Made by a program: the position numbers and the translations under genes
Shown here: positions 19,412 to 30,632 of the stretch, piece by piece
Layout: each line of letters starts with the position of its first letter
Position numbering within the stretch: the stretch's first letter is position 1
Origin: Phymorhynchus buccinoides
Taxonomy: Eukaryota > Mollusca > Gastropoda > Neogastropoda > Raphitomidae
NCBI GenBank assembly: GCA_017654935.2
Contig: CM065680.1
Coordinates: 32,201,354-32,265,353, forward strand
Direction of reading: 5' to 3'
DNA: 64,000 nt
Notes under the pieces: generated by a model
Seen by the model: only the letters and a program-made list of their open reading frames with translations
Databases searched by the model: none
Told to the model about the DNA's origin: nothing

Positions 19412-19449
19412 TCACACAGGCTCTTCTGGCGCTTCATATTGTCCAACTA
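19412..19449 (-). CDS. MSRB1: MSRB1 exon 4 (C-terminus and stop)
   Basis: 38 coding nt. The acceptor is 'taacttgacag'. TA joins the G of exon 3 as Val, then [11 protein letters not shown] and TGA. The SECIS follows in the same exon. Confidence 0.9.
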
Positions 19450-22400
19450 CTGTCAAGTTAAATAAAATGTCAATTTTTACCAAGGAAACCATCATTGAAA
19501 ATAGACGAGTCCATGTTCTTGAGCATTACATTTGCAAAAACAAGAAACCCCAATAAGTTTGCAAACAAGCTTATGTGTATGCATGTCCATATAAAATAAT
19601 ATAAATATCTGTAATTCACATTATTGATAGCCAGACAAGAAGTGTATACATCCTCAGCAATTCATATTTGTGGGTTCATTTTTAAAATTTTAATAACTTT
19701 GAATATTTAAAAAAATACCATGCATATGTACAAAGCAACATTACTTCGCAAAACATTTGTACAAATATGTAATAATTCTACATACGATATATATACCTGA
19801 GATATTCTATACCAGTCCTGAGATGACCACAGTCAAACATTAACCTACCGGTAAATTGATTGATATGATTGTACAGAAGTCCTAAAGTCATATTTTTGTT
19901 GTAATGGTAAATAAGTCAGATGAACAATATGTAGCACCAGGACGCCTACTATCACACTTTATCAATGCCCGTTGACAGCTCCTGAAACAACGCAAAATCA
20001 AACTCATTATTGTAAGATGACTATCATCTTGTGTGTATTGAAATATTGTGACCTTTTTTGTTTGTTAAGCACACAATAAACTCATACAAACAGAACTGAG
20101 AAACTGACTTTGCTAGGCGCACAAGTGAATGACACTGGAGAAAAAAAAGATCAGTGCTAATAGACAGCATTGATTCTGTGTGAAGGAAGTAAATGTCTAA
20201 AATATCCAGTGATTTCACCAAGCAATTGCAAAGTGTTGTGAAAGAGGACAAGAGCTATATCAACATGGTCAAGTACACAGATTTTTTAATGTGTTTATTT
20301 CTAGATAAATAGGACCGACCACATCCAACACAAATACCCAAAAAGCCATTTTTCTCCAGATCGACTCAACCAGTTCTCTTTTACATTTGACAATTTTTTT
20401 ATGGGGGTTTTCTCCGGCAGTCAAAGGGTTAATGGTCTTTACTCAAATAGCTGTTATCATTGGTTGATAGTGATAGTGGGGACTGGCTCATAAGCCTAGG
20501 CATTGCAGCCTATCAAGTGTCCCCATCATACTTTTTGTACATTTGTTATAGTTGCGCAGACACATTACAAGCATTATTTTGATATGCTCATTCATCTAAT
20601 CGTCAGTGAAATTCAATATCTCAATTTAGGTGTTTTTGAGAACATTAAAAAAACTTTTAAAAATTAACCGCGTTGACCACAATTGATTACCTATTTTGTA
20701 TATGTTGTTCAAGACATTGCGAGTTTAGTCCTGCATTTCGTTAAAATTACTTTAAATTATTTTGTTCAGACTTGAAAAGAATGAAGATATGTGGTCTTTG
20801 TCCTTAACTAGATCTGAATTTGGGACTTACGAGTTTTTCTTCTATTTTCACAACCTCATTTACCCCAGACAGAAAGTCGTTAGAGATACGAGCTTTTGGT
20901 GGAAGGTGGCAGGAAAAATTAGAGAGCTGACTATGTATCTAACTCAAAATAAAACAAAAATCGAGATACTTTTTTTAATTTAACCGACGATATTCAAAAC
21001 AGGTTTGTTTACATTTTTGGTCGCTGTCCAGAAGACTTTTAAACACATAAGTATTAGGTGCACATTTAAGCTGAGTAGGAAGTGCATTCCAAATCTTTGC
21101 AATTCTGTTAGACAGTGCAATTTTTCTCATATTAGTATTGCTATGGCCCATCAGGATTTTCATTTCCGATTTCCTTGTTCTGTTACAATTTGCTAAAAAT
21201 GACCCTGAAGTTGGAGCCAACAGTAAATTGAGGGCTGTAAAATAATGTACATGGTTTTCTACAGTGATGGAACATCATGGTACAGCTGAGTGTTTTGCGA
21301 AAGACTGATTCTCAAACTATGTATGAGGCACTGGCATTGGTTCTTAGTGCTGCAGTCAAGGGTTTGTTGGCCTTTGGGGACCTTCCCCAACAAATTTAAG
21401 GGGAGTTGTAGTTGGACTGGCATACTATAGATACTCGTTAACTCTTCTAGCACCATGGGCGAATACATTCGCCCAGTACATCACTCTACACTCCCAACAA
21501 ATGCAAAGACATTCACTGTCAAGTACCCTGCCATGTGGTTGTCTATTATTAGAGCTTATGTCAGTGTTTTTTCCATTAAACCAATGCATGTGCATTTGAA
21601 AAAAAAAAGTTATCCCCCCTTCCCCCCTCTTCTCGATTGCAACGGCCAACCAAGAATGTAAAAAAATACATGGCGCTAAAAGTTCATCAATGGCTATATA
21701 AAAAATACAATCGGTTCAAAAACAATTTATTTTTAAAAAGATTAATAAATACCAAAATATCTGTTATTCGATTGCTGAAAGGTTGTTTGTAGAAGAATAT
21801 GACTCAAATGAGGGGCCTTTGCACTGGCTCTAGTGCTGCAACCAAAGGGATTGGTTGGCCTTTGAGGACCTTCCCCAACACCAGCTGTCCTCAAATCCCT
21901 TTGGCCGAGAGTGGGGATGTACCCTGGGAAAGGCATCTCCACTATAAACAGATTCTAGCCCAGCCCGCTAGAATAGCATCTGCCCCTTCTGCAATCTGGT
22001 AGTCAGTCATGGTTGGCAACGACTGACTGGCATACAAAATGTCATTAACCTCTTCACTGCCCCGTCACGGATATTTCTGTCAACTTCCTGTAACCTATAA
22101 ACTGCCCCGTCACGGAAATATCCGTCATAGGCTTATTCTAAGAGTTTCCCTTTTTCAATCCATATGTTTTTCGCAGTATGCTTGAATGCATGTGAGAGTG
22201 TTCTCATATGATAGTATATAGGTTATATGCACTTTTATTCAGAAATTTTTGCGATAGACTCCGTAACCTAAAACGGCTTGGCAAATAGTTGCCCAGGACA
22301 CGGGCTCGGCAGTGAAGGGGTTAATCAAAGAAGTCTACAACAATATCTAACATATTAAAGTCGTTCCTCCATACCATAACACTTTTAAACACACACACAC

Positions 22401-25400
22401 ACATTGCATTTAAACAAACAAAGTTATGCACAGAACTTGTATATTCTGCTTCCTTTTGATTTAAGCCTTCTTTATTGACAACCGTATGTTGATATTGTTT
22501 CATTGAATTAGTTAAATTGTTCTACTCGAATTTGCCAAACTAAAACAGTATGAACTAAGACACCATGATAATAGCTTACCATCCTTTGGAACAAATTTAA
22601 TAGAAGAACTAAATATTCAAAAGCGTGATTGTCCTTGCTTTGGCCCGTCCCCAAGAAATTCATGGCCAAGACCATTTCCGCACTTTCCACAAGAAACCTG
22701 TAAACAAAGTAAAATATTTTTATTAAAATTACTTCTAGATCCTTTACTGTTATCAAAATGAGTGTAGCAAATGGGATTTTGGCATTAATGTCTCTTCTGA
22801 CTAACAGTAACTTGGTGCTCAGACCAAGGTCTCTTCCTCAAGAAGGCAAGCATGTGCAATCCACTCTATCCCGGACACTCTTCTTTTAACAAGACAAGCT
22901 GCACTTACTTCATAGCCACCCTACCATTTCTTCCCCTAATGGCTAGCCTCAAGTCATAGTGAAGAATGAGAGACATTTAAGAACAGAAAGAATTAGCCTT
23001 AACTTTTGAAGCTTCTGTGACCAGACAACTCAACAGACTGCACACAGACAACTATCATCTCATTTATGGGAGAACAACTGAAAGGTCTCTTCCACAACTC
23101 CCTTTATAAGGTCTAATGACTTCACTGCTGAGGGACTGGCACTTGTGCCGAGTGCCAGTGGGTTTGGTGACTTTTTTTAACATTAATTTCTAAAAGAAGT
23201 GTGTGTGTGACAGAAGTTCCATTTTCCAGAGCATAAACTAATAAACCAATCATAATAATTGGCAAATTTGTCCCCCATGTCTCAACAATGATGCCCATGT
23301 TTTATACAGTATTACCAAAATGTCAAGCCATTCGATTTTCTATGACTGCATTTGGTTAAACTCAAAAATACAAACCTGATCATACTGACAATGGGGCTTT
23401 ATACTACTTTTTGGTGACACGCAAGGGTGATCATTTTAATAATAAATAATAATGAACATTTATGGCGCTTAATTTTTTTTTCTCCCATGAGATACTCCCC
23501 CCTCCCCCCCCCCCCCCACATATATAACTGTAACAAAGAAAGAGACAAGCAACAATGCTATACATACAGTTCACATAATACAAACCCCTTTCCGGGATCC
23601 CCCACCCCTCCCCACACGCACACACCTCTGAACATGTTAAAGAAAAAGTAAGGTCACTTAAATAAAGTTAAAGAGGCTACCGTGACTATTTCCCTCCCCT
23701 TCCCTGCGCTTTTCAACGGGGAGCCAGTGGAGAGATTGGAGCAAAGGAGAAGCATGCAAGGACTTAGAACATTTCAATACAAGGCAGGCGGCATTGTTTG
23801 GCACCTTCTGCAATTTAATCAGGACATTTTGAGGACAACCTGCAAGGAAAGAATTACAGTAGCCTAAGAAAGAACAAAGGCGGACATAAGAGTTTTGGTG
23901 GCTTCTTCAGACAGGAGATGACGTACAGAACTGATGCGTCGAAGCTCTAAATAGCAAGCGGGACAGACAGAAGAAATTTGACTTTGAAAAGAGAGTGTCT
24001 GGTTCAGTGTAACACCTAGATTGCGCATAGTTGTAGAGGTCTGAATCGACCGTGCCATCTAAAGACAAGTCAGGGGCAGAACATTTTCAGTGACTGTATA
24101 TTACGACTTTGTGACAGGGAAGGGTGATGATTTTATGTAGGTGGCGCAAGAACTTTAGTGCACAAGACAGAGGCAGAGTATTTTCAGTATAAAGTCTCAT
24201 TTTGGCTGGATTCAATTGTCCACATGGGATGTCCGGCTGATGAAGCCCTTGATCATGTTGATGTCCCTTCACCTACATAGCAAGCCATACATAAACAATT
24301 TCCAGCCCCCCCGCCCCCATTTTTTTAAAACAGAAATGTATTCCAAATATCAGTCTACATTACTTCATAGATCAAAAGCAATAACATAGCAAGTACCTTC
24401 AAAGCTCTTTCAGATTCTGGGCGCTTGCTGACGCTGTCAGAATGAATGGTCTCTGTAAAGGCAGGCCAGGGAGATGAATGCTCATATTTTGTCTTGCTGC
24501 TGAAGAGCTCATAGTCACACTTAGCACAGGTGTAAATTCCTGCAAGCATAAAAATAATTATGTAGATCATAATATTATTACTTTCTTTTTCTCCCTCATA
24601 AAAGAGTCGTATATATAAGAAGCAAAAGTTAATGCATAAATAAATCCTAGTTTATTCAGACACTTCCGCCCACAAGCTTGTTTGTAAACTTTTATGTAGA
24701 ATGTAGCCGTCTAGCACAGAAAGGCCATGTGGATGGACAAAACATTTGTGATGATTTATCTTACTTTTCACTTTAAATTAATTGATACAGTAGACAACTT
24801 GGCAAATGTCAAATTGAAGCCCCTGTTCCTAAACGCACACCTGAACATGCTCTTTCATTCAGTAAAGCCTTATGAAGCTACGCCCCTTCCATTCGTCCTG
24901 GCTGTAATTCTTTTAAGTGAAGTCTCCCCTCAGCTAAACATGAAGTTAGGAAGTCAACAGGCTCGGTAATAACGTGGGAGAAAGTGTAGTTTATCTTCCC
25001 CTTGTTTTTGGCTTTCAATCTCAAGATATCTTTCTTTCTGTTTCAGATAAATAAAACAAACATAATATCAAACCTAGTCTACCTTATCCGAGGAAAGCAA
25101 AATCGTGAGCAGCTCACTCTCAAGGTGAAATTTTTCAATGGGAAAATCTGTTTTAAAGTATCGAAACTGCATTCCTGTTTCGTGCTTGTGAATGAGTCAA
25201 TTCAAAGCTTTCAATCAGCTAACCTGCGTAGGAATGCGAACAGGGGCTTCAACTTGACATTTGCCAACTAGTGAACTACTTTTAAAAAGTATGATCAAGC
25301 TGAATGGCTTTTTCTAAAAAATCCAAACCAATGACTTTCTTTATCATGTAGTGATGCCTCCTTCCTCTCCCCCCCCCCCCCTGTCTTTGCCTCTCCCTCA

Positions 25401-28400
25401 ACTCCCTGTTCTCCAGGCCTCTCCCTCAAATTATGTCCATCCCCTCCATCCCCTTCTCATCCCCCCCCCCCCCCCCCCCCCCCGCACCAAATCTCTCATT
25501 GAAGCTAATAGAAGCATACTTTTGTTACTACAGTGACATACTGCTAGTTCTTACACACCATTGTTTATGCATACATATGTGCAACGCACATGCAGTTATA
25601 TTCTGGATGGGCTTGTGTGCGTGCGTGTACATTTATGTGTGTGTGTGTGTGTGTGCGTGCATGCGTTTATGTGGGTTTGACAGACACAAGCAGACATTAT
25701 GTGGGACTAGCGGTATGAGGAACTTGTATCAAGGATGTAAAATTAGTGCGGGACTAGCGGTATGTGGTAACAAAAGTATGCTGCTTCCATCAGGGCAGCA
25801 AGTATTCTGCATAAGTCAACTGTTTAGTTGGAACCCCCTTACGTACCAATGTCATAATTATACTAAATAGTCGATGGAGTATGCTATATATATATAATAT
25901 ATAGAAGAAGTGTGAAAGTGATCAAGTTGGTACTTTAAAAATAATTTTAAAGTACCAACAGAACTATCAGCAAGACGATGGAGTTGTTCTTTGAAAGAAG
26001 AATTCTAGCTGTTATAAATTGAATAGTGACGTTATTTGCTTTGAAGTACAAAATATATCTGAAACATGAAAAGAAAGGAACCTGCATACATGACATTTAT
26101 AAATGAATTCAAAAATCTTTTGGACGAAAACCAAAGTGAAAACTCAATTTACTCTCCTTGAGTATGCATGCACAGTCTGGGACCCCTTCACTCAGAAGAG
26201 TACAGACAAGGAGGAGGCAATCCAACGCAGGGCTGCCAGATTTGTCTTAAATAGATATCATAGGACAGCCAGCGTTACCCGGGCATGCTACAGCTCTAGG
26301 CTCAGATGGAATTCACTGCAGCAACGCTGACAAGCCACCAGACTCACCATGCTGTATAAAATACTCAATGGCATGGTGAGTGTGAACAGGAGCAAAGTCA
26401 TACCTCAGCCAGAGCGGCAACGTAGGGGTCATTCGCAACAGATCCTCATCCCCCAGTGTCAGACACAGTACTGTCAAAGCTCTTTTTTTTTTCCACAAAC
26501 AATCAAGGAGTGGAACGACCTGCCAGCATCGGCAGTGGAGGCCAGAACTCCAGAGAGTTTTGCAGCCGGAGTCTGAAAGTTCCTCAACGGACACCCACCT
26601 GCTGCGGCTGGTGGCCCCACTCTGGGGTCATCAGTCTAACAACCAAGCAAAAGCACACACACACACACCACCTGCAGATTCCCATCAAGCTAGGCGTTTT
26701 CTTTTTGTCTGTCCTCTCTTCTTTCTTTCTTTAATCTCTGGCCCTTTCTTCCAGTACATATGGATGAACCTCCCCAGTTCCATGGCATAATCAGTGTGTT
26801 GAATGTGGCTACGCTCTTCGAAGAAGAAAAATAATTAAAAAGTTCTTCTTTGGTTAAACAACCACCGTCATCATTTTGACGGTTCTGACGAATAAACATA
26901 ACAAAGTCAGTCACGCACTGCTCATCCACAAACTGAAACAATACGGCATAGACGGAAAAATCAGCGCATGGATCCAGGCCTTTCTTAATAACAGGCAGCA
27001 GTCAGTTGTTGTGGGAGGAACAAGGTCAGAGTATGCCCCAGTGGAATCTGGAGTTCCACAAGGTTCCGTCCTTGGACCCAGCCTCTTTCTTCTGTACATC
27101 AACGACCTGCCTGCCAACCTGGAATCCACAGCACGCCTCTTTGCTGATGACACGGCCTGCCATAGAGATGTCTCCAACGCTGAAGACCAGCGCCTTGTGC
27201 AGCAAGACCTTGACACTTTAGCGCAATGGGAGGAGAGATGGAAAATGTCATTCCACCCGGAAAAGTGCTCAACCTTGCACATGACTAAGCGCAGGAACAC
27301 ACTGGCTGGAGACTACACCCTACACGGACATGTGCTGAAAAGTGTCCCAGAAGCCAAATATCTTGGGGTAACCTTGACAAACGACCTCAAGTGGGACCCT
27401 CACGTAAACAACGTTACCAGCAAGGCAAACAAGACCCTAGGCTTTGCTAGGAGAAACTTGAGGGTCTTCAGCCGCAAAGCCAAGGTAGCAGCATACAAGG
27501 TGTTGTCCGACCTGTCCTGGAATATGCTAGTCCTGTGTGGGACCCCACCACAACGACCTGCATCGACTCCATTGAAAAGGTCCAGAGGCGAGCGGCAAGG
27601 TGGGCCATGCAGGACTACAAGCGAACCTCCAGCGTCAACAACATGCTTCAAGAGCTTTCCTGGCCTGTGCTGCAGGAGAGAAGGAGAAAAGCCAGACTTG
27701 TTACCATGTACAAATACACAAATGGCCTCCTGAAGATCCAAACAAAGTATGCCCCAACTACAAACCATCAAAAGAAAAGTGGGCGACAGACCATCACAAA
27801 GGCGTATGACATTAGAGTGCACCGAACACAGTACCAGCAGGGAACTTTCTTCCCCCGCACTACTCCAGATTGGAACAGCCTCCCAGAAGACATCGCTGCA
27901 GCACCATCCTTGGATTCCTTCGAAGCCAGACTGCAGCGCCACCTCAGATGGACCGACACCTCAGCCCCTGGAGGAGAGCCTGCATCCGCAGAGCTCTCAT
28001 CCACTGAAAAAGAATAAACTAGGGAGTTAGAGGCCATAGGTCTAAGTAGTAGTAAATGAAGGGCAGGGGCTGTGCCGGTCGGGGTTTGGCCCCGGGGACC
28101 GCTATGGTAGCCGGATTGGTCTTGCCTAAAAGGCCTGTTCACACTTTTTTGTTTTGTTTTGTTTTATGTCTTTGTTTCTGTTTTTATATTGGACTTAAAA
28201 TCTGCTTCAATAAACAAGAATGCGAATAACTTCAACTGTAGGACAAGAGCTGAACTAAGTCACTAAGATCTGTAGGCTCCTGAGGCATTTTTGTTTTGTT
28301 TCTCCTCTGTTTCCTTCTTTCTTCTCCTTTTGTCACACCCCTAAGTGCGTACATTTACTTCTGTAAATAGAAGTTGGTCGCCACCACAGAAGAAAATAAG

Positions 28401-28554
28401 TTTTATATTAGGAGACGCAAACAACTTTGTCATAAATCAAACTCATTGAGAAGGGGCGTAAAACTAAAAGGGCCGAGAAGCCTATAAATAGCCCTATACC
28501 TGCATCATAGTGGTCACGATAATGTTCTCCTTTGGACCAACTGCAGAACGACAT
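19412..28554 (-). CDS. MSRB1: MSRB1, methionine-R-sulfoxide reductase B1 (selenoprotein), 117 aa, four exons
   Basis: Reduces free and protein-bound methionine-R-sulfoxide in cytosol and nucleus (SelR/SelX type). Exons on the minus strand are 28554-28500, 24539-24397, 22697-22580 and 19449-19412, with phases 1, 0 and 1. The start is [19 protein letters not shown]. Zinc is bound by C23/C26 (CAKC) and C69/C72 (CGKC). The catalytic residue is encoded by TGA in [19 protein letters not shown], position 93, where vertebrate MSRB1 has selenocysteine. Length fits the human protein (116 aa). A SECIS follows the stop. Ordinary gene callers would truncate it at the UGA. Intron 1 carries two LINE B copies. 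Confidence 0.96.
19450..20974. other. MSRB1 intron 3, distal half
   Basis: AT-rich and without a recognisable exon. A TTAA-type end (ccggcagtcaaagggttaa) at about 20416 suggests a decayed MITE whose partner end I could not place. Confidence 0.45.
20975..21220 (-). mobile_element. LINE family A-like 3' fragment
   Basis: On the minus strand it reads [20 protein letters not shown] and FKSLLDSDQ, aligning with the RRHFFSNRVTNYWNALP...FKNLLD end of the LINE at 57247-59962. It is strongly diverged. Confidence 0.8.
21240..21690. repeat. local duplication, unit 1
   Basis: Shares with 21790-22324 the order 'gcactgg...ggttct', 'agtgctgcag', 'ttggcctttggggacctt', 'ccccaacaa' and 'gactggcata', then a TTAA-ended element (21438-21680, TTAACTCTTCTAGCACC / catggcgctaaaagtt). 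Confidence 0.65.
21790..22324. repeat. local duplication, unit 2, with a complete TTAA-flanked MITE (22045-22324)
   Basis: The MITE begins TTAACCTCTTCACTGCC and ends GGCAGTGAAGGGGTTAA, a clean inverted pair bounded by TTAA. Two direct 'actgccccgtcacgga' motifs lie 43 bp apart near its left end. The preceding 250 bp match unit 1. Confidence 0.7.
22580..22697 (-). CDS. MSRB1: MSRB1 exon 3 with selenocysteine codon
   Basis: 118 nt. The acceptor is 'tttgtttacag' and the donor is GATG followed by 'gtaagc'. It encodes [18 protein letters not shown], then [11 protein letters not shown] and [12 protein letters not shown]. It keeps its frame only if TGA is decoded. Confidence 0.97.
22617..22619 (-). 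other. MSRB1: in-frame UGA decoded as selenocysteine (Sec93)
   Basis: TGA lies between TTT (Phe) and ATA (Ile). The reading continues for 12 conserved codons to the donor and on through exon 4. The position matches the catalytic Sec of vertebrate MSRB1. Confidence 0.95.
23690..24060 (-). mobile_element. LINE fragment, family D
   Basis: The minus strand encodes [20 protein letters not shown], followed by [19 protein letters not shown], the region after the reverse-transcriptase palm of another LINE group. A shifted frame continues as PLLQ...WLPV-type motifs to about 23690. It lies in MSRB1 intron 2. Confidence 0.75.
24397..24539 (-). CDS. MSRB1: MSRB1 exon 2
   Basis: 143 nt. The acceptor is 'atgcttgcag' and the donor is AAG followed by 'gtactt'. 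GA completes Gly19, then [20 protein letters not shown] and the [14 protein letters not shown] substrate-site segment. Confidence 0.97.
24540..26099. other. MSRB1 intron 1, proximal part
   Basis: No exon recognised. Contains poly-C runs (25370-25380; 25461-25483), a GT/GC run at 25637-25660 and a short TA-rich palindrome at 25884-25902. Confidence 0.5.
26100..26690 (+). mobile_element. LINE family B 3' fragment, decayed
   Basis: [14 protein letters not shown] and [20 protein letters not shown] near 26160-26260, then a stop, then [20 protein letters not shown] near 26482. It ends in a (CA)n stretch. It is the same protein region as 26850-28145 but older. Confidence 0.85.
26850..28145 (+). mobile_element. 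LINE family B, 5'-truncated, nearly intact reverse transcriptase
   Basis: Begins inside the reverse-transcriptase domain and includes a 3' UTR (28018-28130) whose 'gaagggcagg', 'gctgtgccggtcg', 'gtagccggattggtctt' blocks recur at 29265-29375 and 35845-35955. It sits in MSRB1 intron 1 on the opposite strand. Few mutations indicate a young insertion. Confidence 0.93.
26876..28017 (+). pseudogene. LINE B reverse-transcriptase ORF with one frameshift
   Basis: Frame 1 (26876-27500) holds [20 protein letters not shown], the catalytic FADD ([10 protein letters not shown]), KMSFHPEKC and [16 protein letters not shown]. Near 27505 one base is missing: TTG-TCC stands where TTG-GTC-CGA-CCT is expected. 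Frame 3 continues with [25 protein letters not shown] and [17 protein letters not shown] to a stop at 28015-28017. The thumb and C-terminal region are otherwise complete. Confidence 0.92.
28255..28400 (+). repeat. dispersed repeat tail, copy 1 of 2
   Basis: 'tcacacccctaagtg', 'catttacttct', 'aaatagaagttggtcg' and 'ccaccacagaaga' recur in the same order at 36600-36755. It is probably a LINE 3' UTR. Confidence 0.65.
28500..28554 (-). CDS. MSRB1: MSRB1 exon 1 (start codon)
   Basis: 55 nt from ATG to GCAG followed by 'gtatag', leaving G. It encodes [18 protein letters not shown] plus the first base of Gly19. MSFCS is the family N-terminus. Confidence 0.93.
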
Positions 28555-28945
28555 CGTTATGGCTTGATCGGGTGATCGTTGTTCTGGCTGTTGCAGTTGT
28601 GTAACTTTAGAAGACCACTACTGTTGATTAATTCCTATTTTTACAAAATATTTTATCTTGATCTAAATATTCAGTTGACTGAATCCACCAGTCAGACTCA
28701 GCCGCTTGTGTTCATATGTAATATGTTTTTGGACTGGTTGTTGTCGATGGTGGTTATTTCGTTGATATAATGCCACAATGTCACGTGAATGTGGCTCTTT
28801 CAACTATAACTCCAACGCCTTGGCCTATGAAATATTGCATGGCCTTGACAGAAACGTCTTTTAGAGTTGTCTTTTCCTTCTCGAACAAGATCCAAAGTCA
28901 ACAAAAGGGTGTGCGTCCACGCGCGCGTAGAACCGCCCTGTCGAC
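28555..28945. other. upstream region of MSRB1
   Basis: The presumed promoter lies here. No TATA box or named motif is convincing and no divergent gene is seen. Confidence 0.4.
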
Positions 28946-29022
28946 TGTGTGTGTGTGTGTGTGTGTGTGTCGCGTGTGTGTGAGTGTGCTCGCGCGCGCA
29001 CGCGCGTGTGTGTGTGTGCGCG
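28946..29022. repeat. alternating GT/GC tract with Z-DNA potential
   Basis: (GT)12, then CGCGTGTG, then CGCGCGCGCACGCGCG and (TG)n. Almost all of it alternates purine and pyrimidine. It starts about 390 bp upstream of the MSRB1 start codon. Confidence 0.92.
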
Positions 29023-29264
29023 TATCATTAGAGTGGCCATATTAAAATTCAAAGATAGGGATAGACCAAAAGCTTCCCCCCCACCATCTGTCCCTTCAAT
29101 ATTAGGCATGTCCGCAGTAGGCCCTGTCGCATGAAAATAGGTAGCTCGTAAAAATAAGTAGCTCGCCACAGGCCTAGGGAACAGACCGACCGGCCCCCCA
29201 TTTTTCAGTCTGTTTTTTTTCCCCCAAAGGTGCCAGAATGGTCAACATACTGACCGTGGGCCCT

Positions 29265-29375
29265 GAAAAGAAGAAGAAGTAGTGGTAAATGAAGGGCAGG
29301 AGCTGTGCCGGTCGAGGCTTGCCCCGGGTACCGCTACGGTAGCCGGATTGGTCTTAGCATAGCATAGCATAAATG
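29265..29375 (+). mobile_element. LINE family B, 3' end only
   Basis: Matches the LINE B 3' UTR (aaatgaagggcagg, gctgtgccggtcg, gtagccggattggtctt) and ends in 'agcatagcatagcata', a (AGCAT)n tail. It is an extreme 5' truncation. Confidence 0.88.
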
Positions 29376-30401
29376 GCACTGTTACGAAGGAATGGGTTAA
29401 AAAGGCTAAGTCTCTAGGGAAGACTTTTAGTGTGTTAAATTTTCAAGTAGAAAATTTGCCTTTAGCCCACTTCTCTAGGGTGTGGGAGGTGAGCAACTTT
29501 CCCGGCCCCTTTTCATCTAATAAATTTATATTTCAAAAAGAAAAATGAATTGCTTTTTCAGATTGATGAACTGGAACCAAAAATTATTGCTATTACAGAG
29601 ACCATTCCTAAAAACGTTAAAGACTTTGTACCTTCAGAATACAGCCTGGAAAATTTTAACATGTTTCACAGCCTAGCCGGGGAGTAGCCTTATATTTCGA
29701 TAAAACATTACATGCGCAAGAATGCACTACACTAAATAACGGCACATTCCAAGAGTCAGTCTGGTGCCAGTTCCAAACTAAGGATAAAGACAAAATTCTT
29801 GTTGGTTGCATATATAAAAGTCCCAACACCACTGAGGAAAATCTTCAAAAACTCTATGAACTTATAGGAAACGCCGAAATTCAGAAATATGATAAAGTTT
29901 TAATCATGGGTGATTTTAACTTTCCAAATATAGATTGGGAAGGGCATTGGACCAATGATAAAGATAATGATTTTATTGAAATTTTAAGGGATGCCTTGTT
30001 ATTTCAAACAGTGACAAAGCCCACAAGGACAAGGGAAGGACAAAAAGAGAATGTTCTTGATCTGATTTTAGTTAACGACACTCAAATAGTATCAGACATT
30101 ACACTCTTGCCCCCTAGGCAAGAGTGACCACCAAGTGCTAACCTTCTCCCTGTATGCTAGTGTACACAACACAGATCCCTCCAAACAAACAACAGCATAT
30201 AATTTGAAAAAAGGGAATTATGCACAAATGAGAGGATCTTGCTGATCAGAGTTGGGATCACTTGCATGACTTGAGTGTCGAGGAATGTTGGCAGGACATT
30301 AAAGGGAAAATGCATCTCTCAATGGATAAAAAAAACATAACAAAGAGTAGAGGTATTAATAATATGAAGAAAAAACATAGACCTTACTGGATGTCACTAA
30401 C

Positions 30402-30485
30402 ATTAAGAGGAAAGGTGAAAAAGAAAGAAAGATTATATAGAAACATTAAGAGGAAAGGTGAAAAAGAAAGAAAGATTATATAGAA
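30402..30485 (+). repeat. 42-bp direct duplication inside the LINE
   Basis: The block starting 'cattaagaggaaaggtgaaa' occurs twice back to back (30402-30443 and 30444-30485), identical by eye. Confidence 0.93.
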
Positions 30486-30632
30486 AATATTTAGAGAATG
30501 GGAAATTAAAAGCTGGTAAACGTTACAGGGACTATTATTATAGAAGTAAGAAATCATTGCTGTAAAAAACTGAGGAGTGAAACAAAGGAACATGAAAAAG
30601 AAATAGCCAAAAACTGTAAGCTAAATCCGAAG

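Noticed and set aside
25433..25870. 145-aa open frame
   Set aside because: Made of poly-C and GT microsatellite sequence, without a recognisable domain or splice logic.
30384..30593. 69-aa minus-strand frame
   Set aside because: Antisense shadow of the Lys-rich linker of a LINE and its 42-bp duplication.
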